DNA of 64,000 bases, from contig CBDHDD010000002.1 in the NCBI GenBank assembly GCA_965261405.1, positions 558,001 to 622,000 on the forward strand. The letters run 5' to 3'. The stretch comes from UBA1127 sp965261405. GTDB taxonomy: Bacteria; Chloroflexota; Dehalococcoidia; Lucifugimonadales; UBA1127. The position numbers and the translations under genes are program-made. Numbering within the stretch: the first letter of the stretch is position 1; each line of letters begins with the position of its first letter. The notes beneath the pieces were generated by a model. It had not been told where the DNA came from. It worked only from the letters and a program-made list of their open reading frames with translations, and ran no database searches. Shown in pieces: positions 8,217 through 16,893 of this stretch.

Positions 8217-9146
8217 CTACCCCGCCTTCGCCGCCGCCAGCCGTGCATTGAACTCGTCCATGGTGAAGCGGTACTCCTGCGTGCCCCGCACCTCGACGGC
8301 AAAGGACGCGCACACGCTCCCCATGAGCGCCGCCTCCGCCAGCGGACGGCCCTCAACCATGCCCTTGAGCAGCCCGCCACGGTACGAGTCCCCAGCCCCC
8401 GTTGGGTCGGCGACCTGTCTCGGAGTCACAGCCAGGATTGCCGTCTCGACGCCGCCCACCGACACCACGGAGCCTTCCTCGCCCTTCGTTGTGATGACCG
8501 CGCCGGCCAATTGGCCCAATGCGTCGGCGTCCAGGCCCGTCGAGCTGCTGATGAGCCCCATCTCGTAGTCATTCGCGATCAGCACGGCCGCCCCGTCGAT
8601 GCACTCCCGGAGGGCGTCCCCCGTCCACGCGGGAAGCGACTGCCCCGGGTCGAAAACGTAGGGGATGCCGTTCTCCTTGTAGAACCGGGAATAGTTGCGC
8701 ATGTCGACCAGGTTGCCGGGGGAGACGACGGCGATGCTCTCCTCCGGTTCATAGTCTTCGAACGAGAAGTCCGATGTGTGCATCATGGCGCCCATGTGGA
8801 AGCCGGTGATCTGGTTGTCGCCCTGGTCCGTCGTGATATATGCGCTGGCCGTCGGCGCCGAGCCGATGACGCGGACGCCGCTGAGCGGCACGCCGTTCTG
8901 CTCCATCCATTCCAGGTACCGGTTGCAGTCGCTCCCGATGGTGGCCAGCGTATGGGGCTGCTCCCCCAGCAACACTAGACAGTAGGAGATGTTGCCCGCA
9001 CAGCCGCCTGGACGCTCTACCAAACTGTCGACATTGAAGCTGACGTTGAGGTTGTGGATACGGTCCGGCAGGATGTGATCGCCGAACCGGCCCGGAAAGT
9101 TCATGATGCGGTCATAGGCCAGAGAACCGGACACAAAGATGTTCAT
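8217..9146 (-). CDS. PfkB-family sugar/nucleoside kinase
   Basis: A 309-residue ribokinase-superfamily enzyme. The N-terminal MNIFVSGSLAYDRIMNFPG and the GGCAGNISYCL segment form the substrate-side signature, and DPTGAGDSYRGG near residue 250 is the PfkB signature 2 with its catalytic Asp and anion hole. The long N-terminal lid and VERPGGCAGN resemble the adenosine-kinase/ribokinase-like branch found in archaea and actinobacteria. An adenosine kinase role is plausible but not shown by the sequence. It lies between the MoaDE gene and the FAH-family pair, all on the minus strand. Confidence 0.85.
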   Translation of the reverse strand: MNIFVSGSLAYDRIMNFPGRFGDHILPDRIHNLNVSFNVDSLVERPGGCAGNISYCLVLLGEQPHTLATIGSDCNRYLEWMEQNGVPLSGVRVIGSAPTASAYITTDQGDNQITGFHMGAMMHTSDFSFEDYEPEESIAVVSPGNLVDMRNYSRFYKENGIPYVFDPGQSLPAWTGDALRECIDGAAVLIANDYEMGLISSSTGLDADALGQLAGAVITTKGEEGSVVSVGGVETAILAVTPRQVADPTGAGDSYRGGLLKGMVEGRPLAEAALMGSVCASFAVEVRGTQEYRFTMDEFNARLAAAKAG

Positions 9147-9228
9147 AGACGCTCCTGTGAAGGTGGTGTTCGCTGTCTAGGCTAGTGGTGAGTTGAAGGG
9201 GTGTCAACGGAGGCCTGGCACGGATCAA

Positions 9229-9272
9229 GGGGGCCGTTCGTCCCTTGATTTCTCTTGGAACGAACGGCCCCC
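9229..9272 (-). terminator. Strong stem-loop downstream of the FAH-family gene
   Basis: A perfect 13-bp inverted repeat (GGGGGCCGTTCGT at 9229-9241 against 9260-9272) with an 18-base loop. It sits 28 bp past the stop of the FAH gene that ends at 9301. No clear T-tract follows, so it may work as a factor-dependent terminator or mRNA 3' stabiliser. Confidence 0.6.
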
Positions 9273-9300
9273 GGCACTTTCGTAGACGATGTGCCTACCC

Positions 9301-10257
9301 TTACCCGCCCTTGGGCTGGAACGGCCACGTGCCGTTGTTAGGCGCGCCCTTCATGGACTCTCGACGAGCGGCCATTTCCTCCGGCTTCCGCACCCCTTGC
9401 GGGTCCCATGTGCGCTTCATTGGGTCCGAGATCCGCTGGGAGTTGCGTCCAATCTTCTCGATCTCAATTTCCGCAAAGTCGCCGTCCTGTAGTGGGCCCA
9501 AGCCGCCGTGGTTGGTGCCGCCTAGGATGACGTCGCCGGGCTTGAGCGACATGACGTGGGACAGCGTCGCGATCATGTATGCGATGCTATGCTCCATGTC
9601 GCTGGTGTTGTAGGTCTGCCGCAGGTCCTCGTTGACCCAGTACTTCACGTTCAGGTTGTTGGGGTCGCTGATCTCGTCGGCGGTGGTGATCGCCGGGCCC
9701 AGCGGCAGGAACGTGTCGAAGCTCTTTCCGTAGTCGCCCGGCAGCGCCGCCTCGCCCTCTTCCGGCGCGCGGGCCGACACGTCGACGGCGGTCGTGTAGC
9801 CGAAGACATAGCTCAGCGCCTCGTCCTCCGAGACGTTGTGCGCCGTCTTCCCGATGACTACCGCCAGCTCCGCCTCATGGTTGAAGATGACTGGCCGGAA
9901 CGCTGGCAGGTCCACCGTGTCGCCGGGGCCGATGACGGCGTCGGGCGACTTGAAGAAGGTCTTGAGCGGGCGGGTGGGCGTAATTTGCACGCTCTCCATA
10001 AAGTTGCCGTTGCCGCACAGGACCTTGCCCGGCCGCGGCACCGGCGCACGCAGCTGCACTTGGTCCATGGGGATCACCGTGCCGCCGCTCTCCGCCGCCT
10101 CCAGGCTGCCGCGGAGCTCGTCGAAGTTGACGATGATGCGCTCCATGTAGCGCTGCGGCGACGAGATGGACAAGTGTCCCACCGCGTCCGAGATGTCCAC
10201 CACGCCGTCGTCCTTGACGACGCAGGGCTGGAAGTCGTTGTAAAACCCGATCTTCAT
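9301..10257 (-). CDS. Fumarylacetoacetate hydrolase family protein (copy 1)
   Basis: A 318-residue FAH-fold enzyme; this family hydrolyses or isomerises acylpyruvate-type and related 2-oxo acids, using a divalent metal. The metal-binding signature FNHEAELAVVIG supplies the ExE pair, and TTAVDVSAR supplies the following Asp. The GTNHGGLGPLQDGD segment matches the conserved late motif. An N-terminal segment (MKIGFYNDFQPCVV) precedes the catalytic core, as in two-domain members. An AAGGAGAGG Shine-Dalgarno supports the ATG. It is a close paralogue of the gene immediately upstream, with an 83-bp gap (to the GTG-started copy), so it is a tandem duplication. Confidence 0.9.
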   Translation of the reverse strand: MKIGFYNDFQPCVVKDDGVVDISDAVGHLSISSPQRYMERIIVNFDELRGSLEAAESGGTVIPMDQVQLRAPVPRPGKVLCGNGNFMESVQITPTRPLKTFFKSPDAVIGPGDTVDLPAFRPVIFNHEAELAVVIGKTAHNVSEDEALSYVFGYTTAVDVSARAPEEGEAALPGDYGKSFDTFLPLGPAITTADEISDPNNLNVKYWVNEDLRQTYNTSDMEHSIAYMIATLSHVMSLKPGDVILGGTNHGGLGPLQDGDFAEIEIEKIGRNSQRISDPMKRTWDPQGVRKPEEMAARRESMKGAPNNGTWPFQPKGG

Positions 10258-10340
10258 GGCGCCTCTCCTTTTGTATTGTTTCCGTTCACCCGTCGCCTAT
10301 CACAGGGAGAACAAGGTTTGCGAATAGCGACGCGAGTCCC

Positions 10341-11309
10341 CTAGCCGCTCTTGGCCTGGAAAGGCCATGCGCCTGCTTGCGGTTGGCCCCTCTGCGCCTC
10401 GCGGTTTGCGGCGTTCAGCGCGGGGTCACGCAGCGCATCCGGGTCCCACGTCCGCTTCATCGAGTCAACGATGTTGTGGCCATGCCGGCCTAGCCCCTCG
10501 ATTTCAATCTCGCCGAAGTCGCCGTCCTGCAGCGGGCCGAGGTTGCCGTGGTTGGTGCCACCCATGAGCAGGTCGCCGGGTTTCAGCGTCATGACGTGCG
10601 ACAAGGTGGCGATCATGTTGGCGACGCCGCTCTCCATGTCGCTGGTGTTGTAGTCCTGCCGCAGCTTCCCGTTGACGTAGTACTTCACCTGAAGGTTGTT
10701 GGGGTCAGCAATCTCGTCCGCGGTGGTGATGGCCGGACCAATGGGCAGGAACGTGTCGAAGCTCTTGTCGTAGTGCGACGGCGGCGTGCCGGGCACCTCC
10801 GCCTCGTCCGGCATCGGCGCACGCGCGGAGACGTCGACAGCGGTCGTGTAGCCGAACACGTAGCTCAGCGCGTCCTCCACCGACACCCGCTTGGCCTCCT
10901 TGCCGATGACCACGCCCAGCTCCGCCTCATGGTTGAAGATGACGGGCCGGAAGGTCGGGAAAACCACTGTGTCGCCTGGGCCTATGACCGCGTCCGGCGA
11001 CTTGAAGAAGGTGCGAAGCGGCTTGGGCGGGTCAATGGTCACGCCTTCCTTGTAGTTCCCCTCGCCGCACAGCACCTTGCCCGGGCGCGGCAGCGGGGCG
11101 CGAAGCCGCACTTGGTCCAGCGGCGTCACTGAGCCCGAGCCCGCCGCTGCCTCCAGCGCCGGGCGCAGGCTGTCGAAGTCTCCGATGATCCGCTCCATGA
11201 ACAGTTGGGGGTCACCCTCATCCAGGTGTCCCACCTGCTCGGTGATGTCCACTACTCCATCGTCCTTCAGAATGCAGGGCTTGAAGTCGTCGTAGAACCC
11301 AATTTTCAC
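10341..11309 (-). CDS. Fumarylacetoacetate hydrolase family protein (copy 2)
   Basis: A 322-residue paralogue of the downstream gene, aligning end to end (KIGFYDDFKPCILKDDGVVD, FNHEAELGVVIGK, TTAVDVSAR, GGTNHGNLGPLQDGD). The ExE plus Asp metal ligands are intact. The frame stays open upstream to 11357, but the GTG at 11309 is chosen because AAAGGAGGA lies just before it and the paralogue starts at the same residue. Compared with copy 1 it has a four-residue-longer loop (APMPDEAEVPGTPPSHYDK). Two adjacent intact copies suggest different substrates or a dosage effect. Confidence 0.9.
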   Translation of the reverse strand: MKIGFYDDFKPCILKDDGVVDITEQVGHLDEGDPQLFMERIIGDFDSLRPALEAAAGSGSVTPLDQVRLRAPLPRPGKVLCGEGNYKEGVTIDPPKPLRTFFKSPDAVIGPGDTVVFPTFRPVIFNHEAELGVVIGKEAKRVSVEDALSYVFGYTTAVDVSARAPMPDEAEVPGTPPSHYDKSFDTFLPIGPAITTADEIADPNNLQVKYYVNGKLRQDYNTSDMESGVANMIATLSHVMTLKPGDLLMGGTNHGNLGPLQDGDFGEIEIEGLGRHGHNIVDSMKRTWDPDALRDPALNAANREAQRGQPQAGAWPFQAKSG

Positions 11310-11490
11310 GGCCTTCCTCCTTTTCTGTGCGGCGGACACAAGCGTACCGCTACGCACTAGCGCCTGTTGGGCGATGGTAGGATATAGGGCAAGATTGCAC
11401 GGCTGTCAAGCAGTTTGGCGAAATCGGCACAGTGCGCTGCGCGAGGCGACCCTGCTAGAATGGCTGCAATTGACGGGCGCATAGGAGCCT

Positions 11491-12543
11491 ATGGAAGAGC
11501 GGCTGGTTTCCAGCGCGGAACAAGTAGAGGACACGGGGCTGGACCGCACCCTGCGGCCCCGCAGGCTGAGCGAGTATGTCGGCCAGAGCCGCGTCAAGGA
11601 GAATCTCGGCATCGGCATCACCGCCGCACGTCAACGCGGTGAGGCCCTTGAACACGTACTCCTCTACGGCCCGCCCGGCCTCGGAAAGACCACCCTCGCC
11701 CACATTATCGGCCAGGAGATGGGCGTCAACGTGCGAATTACCTCCGGCCCAGCCATCGAGCGCCCAGGCGACCTCGCTGCCGTCCTCACCGGCCTCCAGC
11801 CCGGCGACATCCTCTTCATTGACGAGGTCCACCGCCTCAGCCGCGTGGTCGAGGAGGTGCTCTACCCGGCAATGGAGGAGTTCGCCATAGACATCATCAT
11901 CGGCAAGGGGCCGGGCGCCCGCAGCCTCCGCCTCAACCTCAAGCCCTTCACCCTCATCGGCGCGACGACGCGATACGCGATGGTCAGCGCGCCCCTGCGC
12001 GACCGCTTTGGCCTCGTGCACCGACTCGAGTTCTACAACACCGACGAATTACAGCAGATCATCTCTCGCTCGGCCAACATTCTGCAGGTGCAAGCGGACG
12101 AGGACGGTCTCGCCGAGATCGCCCGCCGAAGCCGCGGAACGCCCCGCGTCGCAAACCGGCTCCTCCGCCGAGTCCGTGACTACGCACAGGTAACCAGCGA
12201 CGGCGCCATTTCTGTCGATATCGCTTTGGAGTGCCTCGGGCGGCTGGAGGTGGACAGCCTCGGCCTCGACATGGTCGACCACCAGGTGCTCCGCGCCATC
12301 GTCGAGAAGTTCGGCGGCGGCCCCGTCGGCCTCGAGACCATCTCCGCCTCCATCAGTGAGGACGCCGACACCGTCATGGATGTCTACGAGCCCTACCTCC
12401 TTCAGCTCGGCTTCCTGGAGCGCACGCCCCGCGGCCGCGTCGCGACAAGGCTGGCGTACGAGCACCTCGGGCTGGAGTACACGCCCGGAAAGGCGCCCAC
12501 GCCCTCACCTCAGCTAACCATGGACGGGATGGAGAGCCAGTGA
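11491..12543 (+). CDS. ruvB: Holliday junction branch migration ATPase RuvB
   Basis: A 350-residue AAA+ motor that drives Holliday junction migration together with RuvA. Motifs are Walker A GPPGLGKTT (around residue 65), Walker B FIDEVHR, sensor 1 GATTRYAM and the arginine finger region APLRDRFG. The C-terminal winged-helix domain follows (ETISASISEDADTVMDVYEPYLLQ). AGGAG lies 4 bases before the ATG and a TAGAAT -10-like hexamer lies at 11456-11461. Its last four bases overlap the GTG start of rnhA. ruvC and ruvA are about 45 kb away, so the ruv genes are split. Confidence 0.97.
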   Translation: MEERLVSSAEQVEDTGLDRTLRPRRLSEYVGQSRVKENLGIGITAARQRGEALEHVLLYGPPGLGKTTLAHIIGQEMGVNVRITSGPAIERPGDLAAVLTGLQPGDILFIDEVHRLSRVVEEVLYPAMEEFAIDIIIGKGPGARSLRLNLKPFTLIGATTRYAMVSAPLRDRFGLVHRLEFYNTDELQQIISRSANILQVQADEDGLAEIARRSRGTPRVANRLLRRVRDYAQVTSDGAISVDIALECLGRLEVDSLGLDMVDHQVLRAIVEKFGGGPVGLETISASISEDADTVMDVYEPYLLQLGFLERTPRGRVATRLAYEHLGLEYTPGKAPTPSPQLTMDGMESQ

Positions 12544-13052
12544 GCGATCTGTCGAGCGTCACCATCTACACCGACGGGTCCGCCCTCGGCAATCCCGGCC
12601 CGGGTGGCTACGGCGTGGTCATGTCCGCCGGCGATTTCCGCAAGGAGCTCTCCGGAGGCTTTCGGCACACCACCAACAACCGCATGGAGATCCTCGCCGT
12701 CATCAAGGCGCTCGAGGCCCTCAACCGCCACTGCCAGGTCACGCTGTACAGCGATTCCCGCTACGTGGTTGACGCCATCTCGAAGGGATGGGCGCGCAAG
12801 TGGCGGGCCAAGGGTTGGATGCGCAACAAGACCGAGAGCGCGCTCAACCCGGACCTGTGGGAGCGGCTGCTGGGGCTCGTCGCACAGCACGACGTCGACT
12901 TCCGGTGGGTGCGCGGGCACACCGGCGTCCCGGACAACGAGCGGGCCGACCGCCTGGCCGTGTCGGCCGCGCAGGGAGCGGACCTCCCTCCGGACGAGGG
13001 CTACGAGGCATCCGGCGCAGGCCGCGGTAAGAACGCTCGGGCAGGCCGCTGA
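12540..13052 (+). CDS. rnhA: Ribonuclease HI
   Basis: Cleaves RNA in RNA-DNA hybrids. The 170-residue protein shows all four catalytic acidic residues: Asp in IYTDGSALGNPGPGG, Glu in NNRMEIL, Asp in LYSDSRYV and Asp in NERADRLA. The basic handle region (ARKWRAKGWMRNK) is present, as in E. coli RNase HI. A C-terminal tail of about 25 residues rich in Gly, Ala and Arg extends beyond the usual end. The GTG start overlaps the ruvB stop by four bases, and its own TGA overlaps the next ATG by one base, so translation is likely coupled through three genes. Confidence 0.95.
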   Translation: MSDLSSVTIYTDGSALGNPGPGGYGVVMSAGDFRKELSGGFRHTTNNRMEILAVIKALEALNRHCQVTLYSDSRYVVDAISKGWARKWRAKGWMRNKTESALNPDLWERLLGLVAQHDVDFRWVRGHTGVPDNERADRLAVSAAQGADLPPDEGYEASGAGRGKNARAGR

Positions 13053-14221
13053 TGAACGTGACGCAGCGCAACGGAGGGCTTCGCCACCACCGGGCCGTTA
13101 TCTTCGCTCTGACTAGCCTCACCCTGGCCCTTCTGTTGCTCGCCGCGTGCGGCAACGAGGGCACGGCAACCGAGGGCGCCTCCGTCCCTTCGACCGGCTA
13201 TGTGGTCGAGACGGTTGTGCAGGGCCTGCGCGTTCCGTGGGACCTGGCGTTCGCGCCGGATGGGCGCATGTTCGTCACCGAGCGGCCGGGCCGCATCCGC
13301 GTGGTCGAGGACGGGAACCTGCTGGACGAGCCGTTCGCCGAACTCGACGTGTGGGCGCAGAGCGAGGCGGGGCTCATGGGCATCGCTCTAGACCCGGCCT
13401 TCGCTGAAAACGGCCATCTTTACGTGTGCTACACCTACATCGAGGAGCAGCGCGGCCCGACGAACCGCGTGGCCCGGCTCACGGATGCCAACGGTGTGGG
13501 AAGCGACCACACCGTCATCTTCGACGGGATGCCGGGCGCGCGGAACCACAACGGCTGCCGCATCCGCTTCGGCCCGGACGACAAGCTCTACGTCACCATG
13601 GGCGACGCCCAGAACGCGAACTCGGCGCAGGACCCTGCGTCGCCCTCCGGCAAGGTGCTGCGGCTCAACGCCGACGGCTCCGTGCCCGACGACAACCCCA
13701 TCGCGGGCAACCCGCTCTACACGCTGGGGCACCGTAACCCGCAAGGCATCGACTGGCACCCCGAGACGGGCGAGGCCTTCATCACCGAGCACGGCCCGTC
13801 CGACAACGACGAGATCAACCTGCTCATCGCGGGCAAGAACTACGGCTGGCCGGAGGTCCGCGGAGAGTCCGACAACCCCGGCTATGAAGACCCGCTGACC
13901 ACCTACACGCCCACCCTCGCCCTAGCGGGCGCAGCGTTCTACACGGGCGGGCCGCTGCCGCTGCATTGGACCAACAGCTTCTTCTTCACCGCGCTCAAGG
14001 AGCAGCACCTCCGCCGCCTCACCTTTGCCTCGGGCCCGGACGGCGCGTGGACGGTCGTCGGACAGGAGAAGCTGCTGGAAAACGAAGTTGGCCGGCTGCG
14101 GGCCGTCGTGCAGGGCCTCGACGGCTACCTCTACATCACCACCAGCAACCGCGACGGCCGCGGCAATCCCGCCCGCTTCGACGACCGCATCCTCCGAATC
14201 GTCCCATCGTCCCCGCCGTAG
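13052..14221 (+). CDS. PQQ-dependent aldose sugar dehydrogenase-like lipoprotein
   Basis: A 389-residue six-bladed beta-propeller of the soluble glucose/aldose sugar dehydrogenase family (YliI-like), which oxidises sugars with PQQ outside the membrane. The N-terminus is a lipoprotein signal with lipobox LLAAC near residue 30. Family hallmarks are GLRVPWDLAFAPDGRMFVTE, EAGLMGIALDPAF, HNGCRIRFGPD, LGHRNPQGIDWHP and ITEHGPSDNDEINLL. Its start overlaps the rnhA stop by one base. The stop codon lies inside a diverged copy of the GTAGGGGCGA palindrome. No PQQ biosynthesis genes are in the window, so cofactor supply is unknown. Confidence 0.88.
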   Translation: MNVTQRNGGLRHHRAVIFALTSLTLALLLLAACGNEGTATEGASVPSTGYVVETVVQGLRVPWDLAFAPDGRMFVTERPGRIRVVEDGNLLDEPFAELDVWAQSEAGLMGIALDPAFAENGHLYVCYTYIEEQRGPTNRVARLTDANGVGSDHTVIFDGMPGARNHNGCRIRFGPDDKLYVTMGDAQNANSAQDPASPSGKVLRLNADGSVPDDNPIAGNPLYTLGHRNPQGIDWHPETGEAFITEHGPSDNDEINLLIAGKNYGWPEVRGESDNPGYEDPLTTYTPTLALAGAAFYTGGPLPLHWTNSFFFTALKEQHLRRLTFASGPDGAWTVVGQEKLLENEVGRLRAVVQGLDGYLYITTSNRDGRGNPARFDDRILRIVPSSPP

Positions 14222-14246
14222 GGACGATTCGCGAATCGCCTCTCCC
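14218..14246. repeat. Diverged copy of the GTAGGGGCGA palindromic element
   Basis: Matches the 1943-1970 palindrome in its core GGGACGATTCGCGAATCGCC and in the trailing AGAA-GCCCA segment. It overlaps the stop codon of the sugar dehydrogenase gene (TAG at 14219-14221). Confidence 0.65.
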
Positions 14247-14374
14247 GCAGAAAGCCCAATAGGGCCGCAAAGCGTGGCTCTCCAAAGAATTGACAACGCC
14301 CGGCTTTTGGGGTGTAGTCCCCCCAGAATCCTTAGGCGTGGCCCTAATCATGTGGTGGATGGAGGGATGCGGCC

Positions 14375-14959
14375 ATGAACACAGACTCGTCTTCTGGAAT
14401 GCACGCAAACGTCGGCGCAGATGGCTCAGCTGCAGAGGGTGCCAGGCGATCCTCCAAGGAAACCGCCGCCAGTGTTGCTCGTGTGATCGCTGGCATCTTG
14501 GCTGTCATCGCATTGGCGGAGGTCGTTGGCTCCTTCGCAGCGCTGGAGGAGGAGGGTAATTCCTGCTCGCTGGCGCTCTCGCTGGTGCTCGACGACTCAT
14601 CATGCAACTGGTCAACAGTCCTGGGTTACGCGGGCGTGATGGGCGCGGTGGTTGCGCTGACTATCCCGGTGGCCGCCCTCGGCGTCATGGGGATGAGGGG
14701 AGCGCGGACCATCGTCGCTAGCGCCCCCTTCACGATTCTCGCTGTCCTTGGCATCGGGCTTCTTGTCCTGAACCTGGGCCCCCTGGCAGCGTTGCTTACC
14801 CATGAGAATTCGGCGGGGTTTCTCATTTCGGTCGCGATGTTGGTGGTGGGTGTCCCGCCTACGGTGGTATTCGCCCGAAAGCTCTTGAGCATGCGCAAGG
14901 AGAGAGCGAGCGAAAGCGTCGGAGATACCGCCAAGCAGAGGGGTTCGCAATCGGCATGA
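14375..14959 (+). CDS. Hypothetical four-helix membrane protein
   Basis: A 194-residue protein that I do not recognise. After a polar N-terminus (about 30 residues, rich in Ser, Gly and Ala) it has four hydrophobic segments at roughly residues 33-55, 78-100, 108-134 and 140-160, then a basic Ser/Glu-rich tail. Two Cys residues (SCSLALSL and SSCNW) lie in the loop between helices 1 and 2. GGAGGG lies 9 bases before the ATG. A weak promoter candidate (TTGACA at 14290-14295, then 17 bases, TGTAGT) precedes it. The gene is more AT-rich than its neighbours and its end faces the ABC exporter operon. Confidence 0.6.
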   Translation: MNTDSSSGMHANVGADGSAAEGARRSSKETAASVARVIAGILAVIALAEVVGSFAALEEEGNSCSLALSLVLDDSSCNWSTVLGYAGVMGAVVALTIPVAALGVMGMRGARTIVASAPFTILAVLGIGLLVLNLGPLAALLTHENSAGFLISVAMLVVGVPPTVVFARKLLSMRKERASESVGDTAKQRGSQSA

Positions 14960-15033
14960 AGAAGATGGCTGTCTGCCCCGGAAGATCGGTCGTCCGCCGC
15001 CAGGACCAGTCGCGGTCGGCGTCGTAGCTGTCC

Positions 15034-16893
15034 TTACCCGCCCGCCTCGGGAGCGGAGGCAGCCGCGAAGTAGGCGCTGTACAGGTTGGCGTAGGCGCCG
15101 CCCGCCGACATCAGCGAGTCGTGCGTGCCCTGCTCCAACACCTGCCCGTGACCCAGCACGACGATGCGGTCGGCGTTGCGGATGGTGCTGAGCCGGTGCG
15201 CGATGACGAAGGACGTTCGGTCCTTGAACACCTCCGTCAGCGCCTGCTGTATCAGGCTCTCGCTGTAGCTGTCGATGTTGGCAGTGGCCTCGTCCAGCAC
15301 CAGTATGCGCGGGTCCGCCAGCAGCGCCCGGGCAAAGCTGACGAGCTGTCGCTGGCCCACGCTCAAGTTCTGGCCCCGCTCCTGCACGGGCGTATCGTAT
15401 CCCTTCGGCAGCCGCTCGATGAAGTCGTGCGCCCCTACGGCCCTTGCGGTCGCCTCGACCGCCTCCTGCGAGGCTTGCGGGTGGTTGTACGTGATGTTGT
15501 CGCGAATGCTGCCGGAGAAGAGGAACGGCTCCTGCAGCACCATCGCCGTCTGGCGCGCCAGCGAGTCCTGTGTGACGTCACGCAGGTCATACCCGTCCAC
15601 GGTGATGCGGCCCTCCGTGACGTCGTAGAAGCGGTTGAGCAGCGCCACCAGCGTGGTCTTGCCCGCCCCGGTCTCGCCAACAAACGCCACCGTCTCGCCC
15701 GCCTTGATGTCCAGGCTCACGCCGCGCACCACCTCGACGTTCGGCACGTAGTGGAAGCGCACATCCTCAAGGGAAACCGCGCCCTTCACCGGCGGCAGCT
15801 CGATGGCGTCCGGCTTGTCCGCAACCTCCACCGGCGTGTCGAGCAGCGCGAAGATGCGCACGCCGCTCGTCATGGCCCGCTGGAACTGCGTGTACTGCAT
15901 CGTAAGGTTGCGAATGGGGTCGAAGAAGCGCTGCACGTAGAGGGCGAAGGCGACGATGACGCCGACCTCCAGGGCCCCGTTGATGGCCATGCTGCCGCCG
16001 AACACCACCACGAGGCCAATCGCCACCGCCGTCAGGATTTCCACCGTTGGCATGAGCGCGGCAGAGAGACGGCTGGCCTGCAGGTTGGCGTCGAGGTGAC
16101 CGTTGTTCACCTCGTCAAAGCGGCGCATGTTGGTCTCTTCCCGGTTCAGCGCCTGCACCACGCGGACACCGGTGATGTTCTCCTGCAGGTTGGCGTTGAC
16201 CACCGAGATGGCCTGCCGGACCCGCATGAACGTCCCCCACGCGATCCGCTGCCACACCACCATGATGCCGATGAGCACGGGCACCACCGTCAGGGTGATG
16301 AGCGCCAACTGCACGTCCAGCAGGAACATCGCGAGGATGATGCCGAAGAGGCTCAGCATGTCCGCGAGGCTGCTGATGACGAGGTTGAGGAACTCCTGGA
16401 GCTGGTTAACGTCGTTCTGGCCGCGGGACATGATGCGGCCCACCTCGTTCTTGTCGTAGAACGACGTGGACAGCCGTTGCAGGTGGGCGAAGATGCGTGA
16501 GCGCAGCGTGTAGAGCACGCCCTGACTCACGCGCGCCAAGCTTACCTGGTAAAGGTAGTTGGACACGAATCGCACCAGGATATTGCCAAGGAACAGCGCC
16601 ATGACGGCGGCAAGCGCGCCCACGTTGCCTCGACTCGGCGCGTCCACCAACTGGCCTATCCCCAGCATTATGATCAACGGCTGAACCACAATGGTGGTGG
16701 TAGTCACCAGCATTGTGAGCAGGCTCAGCACCGCAATACCCTTGTGCGGCATGATGTAGGAGATCAGCCGCGTGACAACGCGATGGTTGTAGATCGCCCC
16801 CAGCTCCCTCTCGTCGTCCAGCGAACCGTGGCGACCCATGCCGCGCCAGCCGCCGCCGCCCATACCACCGCCGTGACCGTGCCCGCCCATCAT
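15034..16893 (-). CDS. ABC exporter subunit with canonical catalytic Glu
   Basis: A 619-residue half-transporter: six transmembrane helices (about residues 45-330) followed by a nucleotide-binding domain. Motifs are Walker A GETGAGKTT, Q-loop VLQEPFLFSG, signature LSVGQ (second Gly replaced by Val), Walker B ILVLDEATANID with the catalytic Glu, and switch His in VIAHRLST. The N-terminus is an odd Gly/His/Met-rich run (MMGGHGHGGGMGGGG). Its ATG overlaps the stop of the next gene upstream by four bases; the two surely form a heterodimer. Multidrug or lipid-type export is the family expectation. Confidence 0.93.
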   Translation of the reverse strand: MMGGHGHGGGMGGGGWRGMGRHGSLDDERELGAIYNHRVVTRLISYIMPHKGIAVLSLLTMLVTTTTIVVQPLIIMLGIGQLVDAPSRGNVGALAAVMALFLGNILVRFVSNYLYQVSLARVSQGVLYTLRSRIFAHLQRLSTSFYDKNEVGRIMSRGQNDVNQLQEFLNLVISSLADMLSLFGIILAMFLLDVQLALITLTVVPVLIGIMVVWQRIAWGTFMRVRQAISVVNANLQENITGVRVVQALNREETNMRRFDEVNNGHLDANLQASRLSAALMPTVEILTAVAIGLVVVFGGSMAINGALEVGVIVAFALYVQRFFDPIRNLTMQYTQFQRAMTSGVRIFALLDTPVEVADKPDAIELPPVKGAVSLEDVRFHYVPNVEVVRGVSLDIKAGETVAFVGETGAGKTTLVALLNRFYDVTEGRITVDGYDLRDVTQDSLARQTAMVLQEPFLFSGSIRDNITYNHPQASQEAVEATARAVGAHDFIERLPKGYDTPVQERGQNLSVGQRQLVSFARALLADPRILVLDEATANIDSYSESLIQQALTEVFKDRTSFVIAHRLSTIRNADRIVVLGHGQVLEQGTHDSLMSAGGAYANLYSAYFAAASAPEAGG

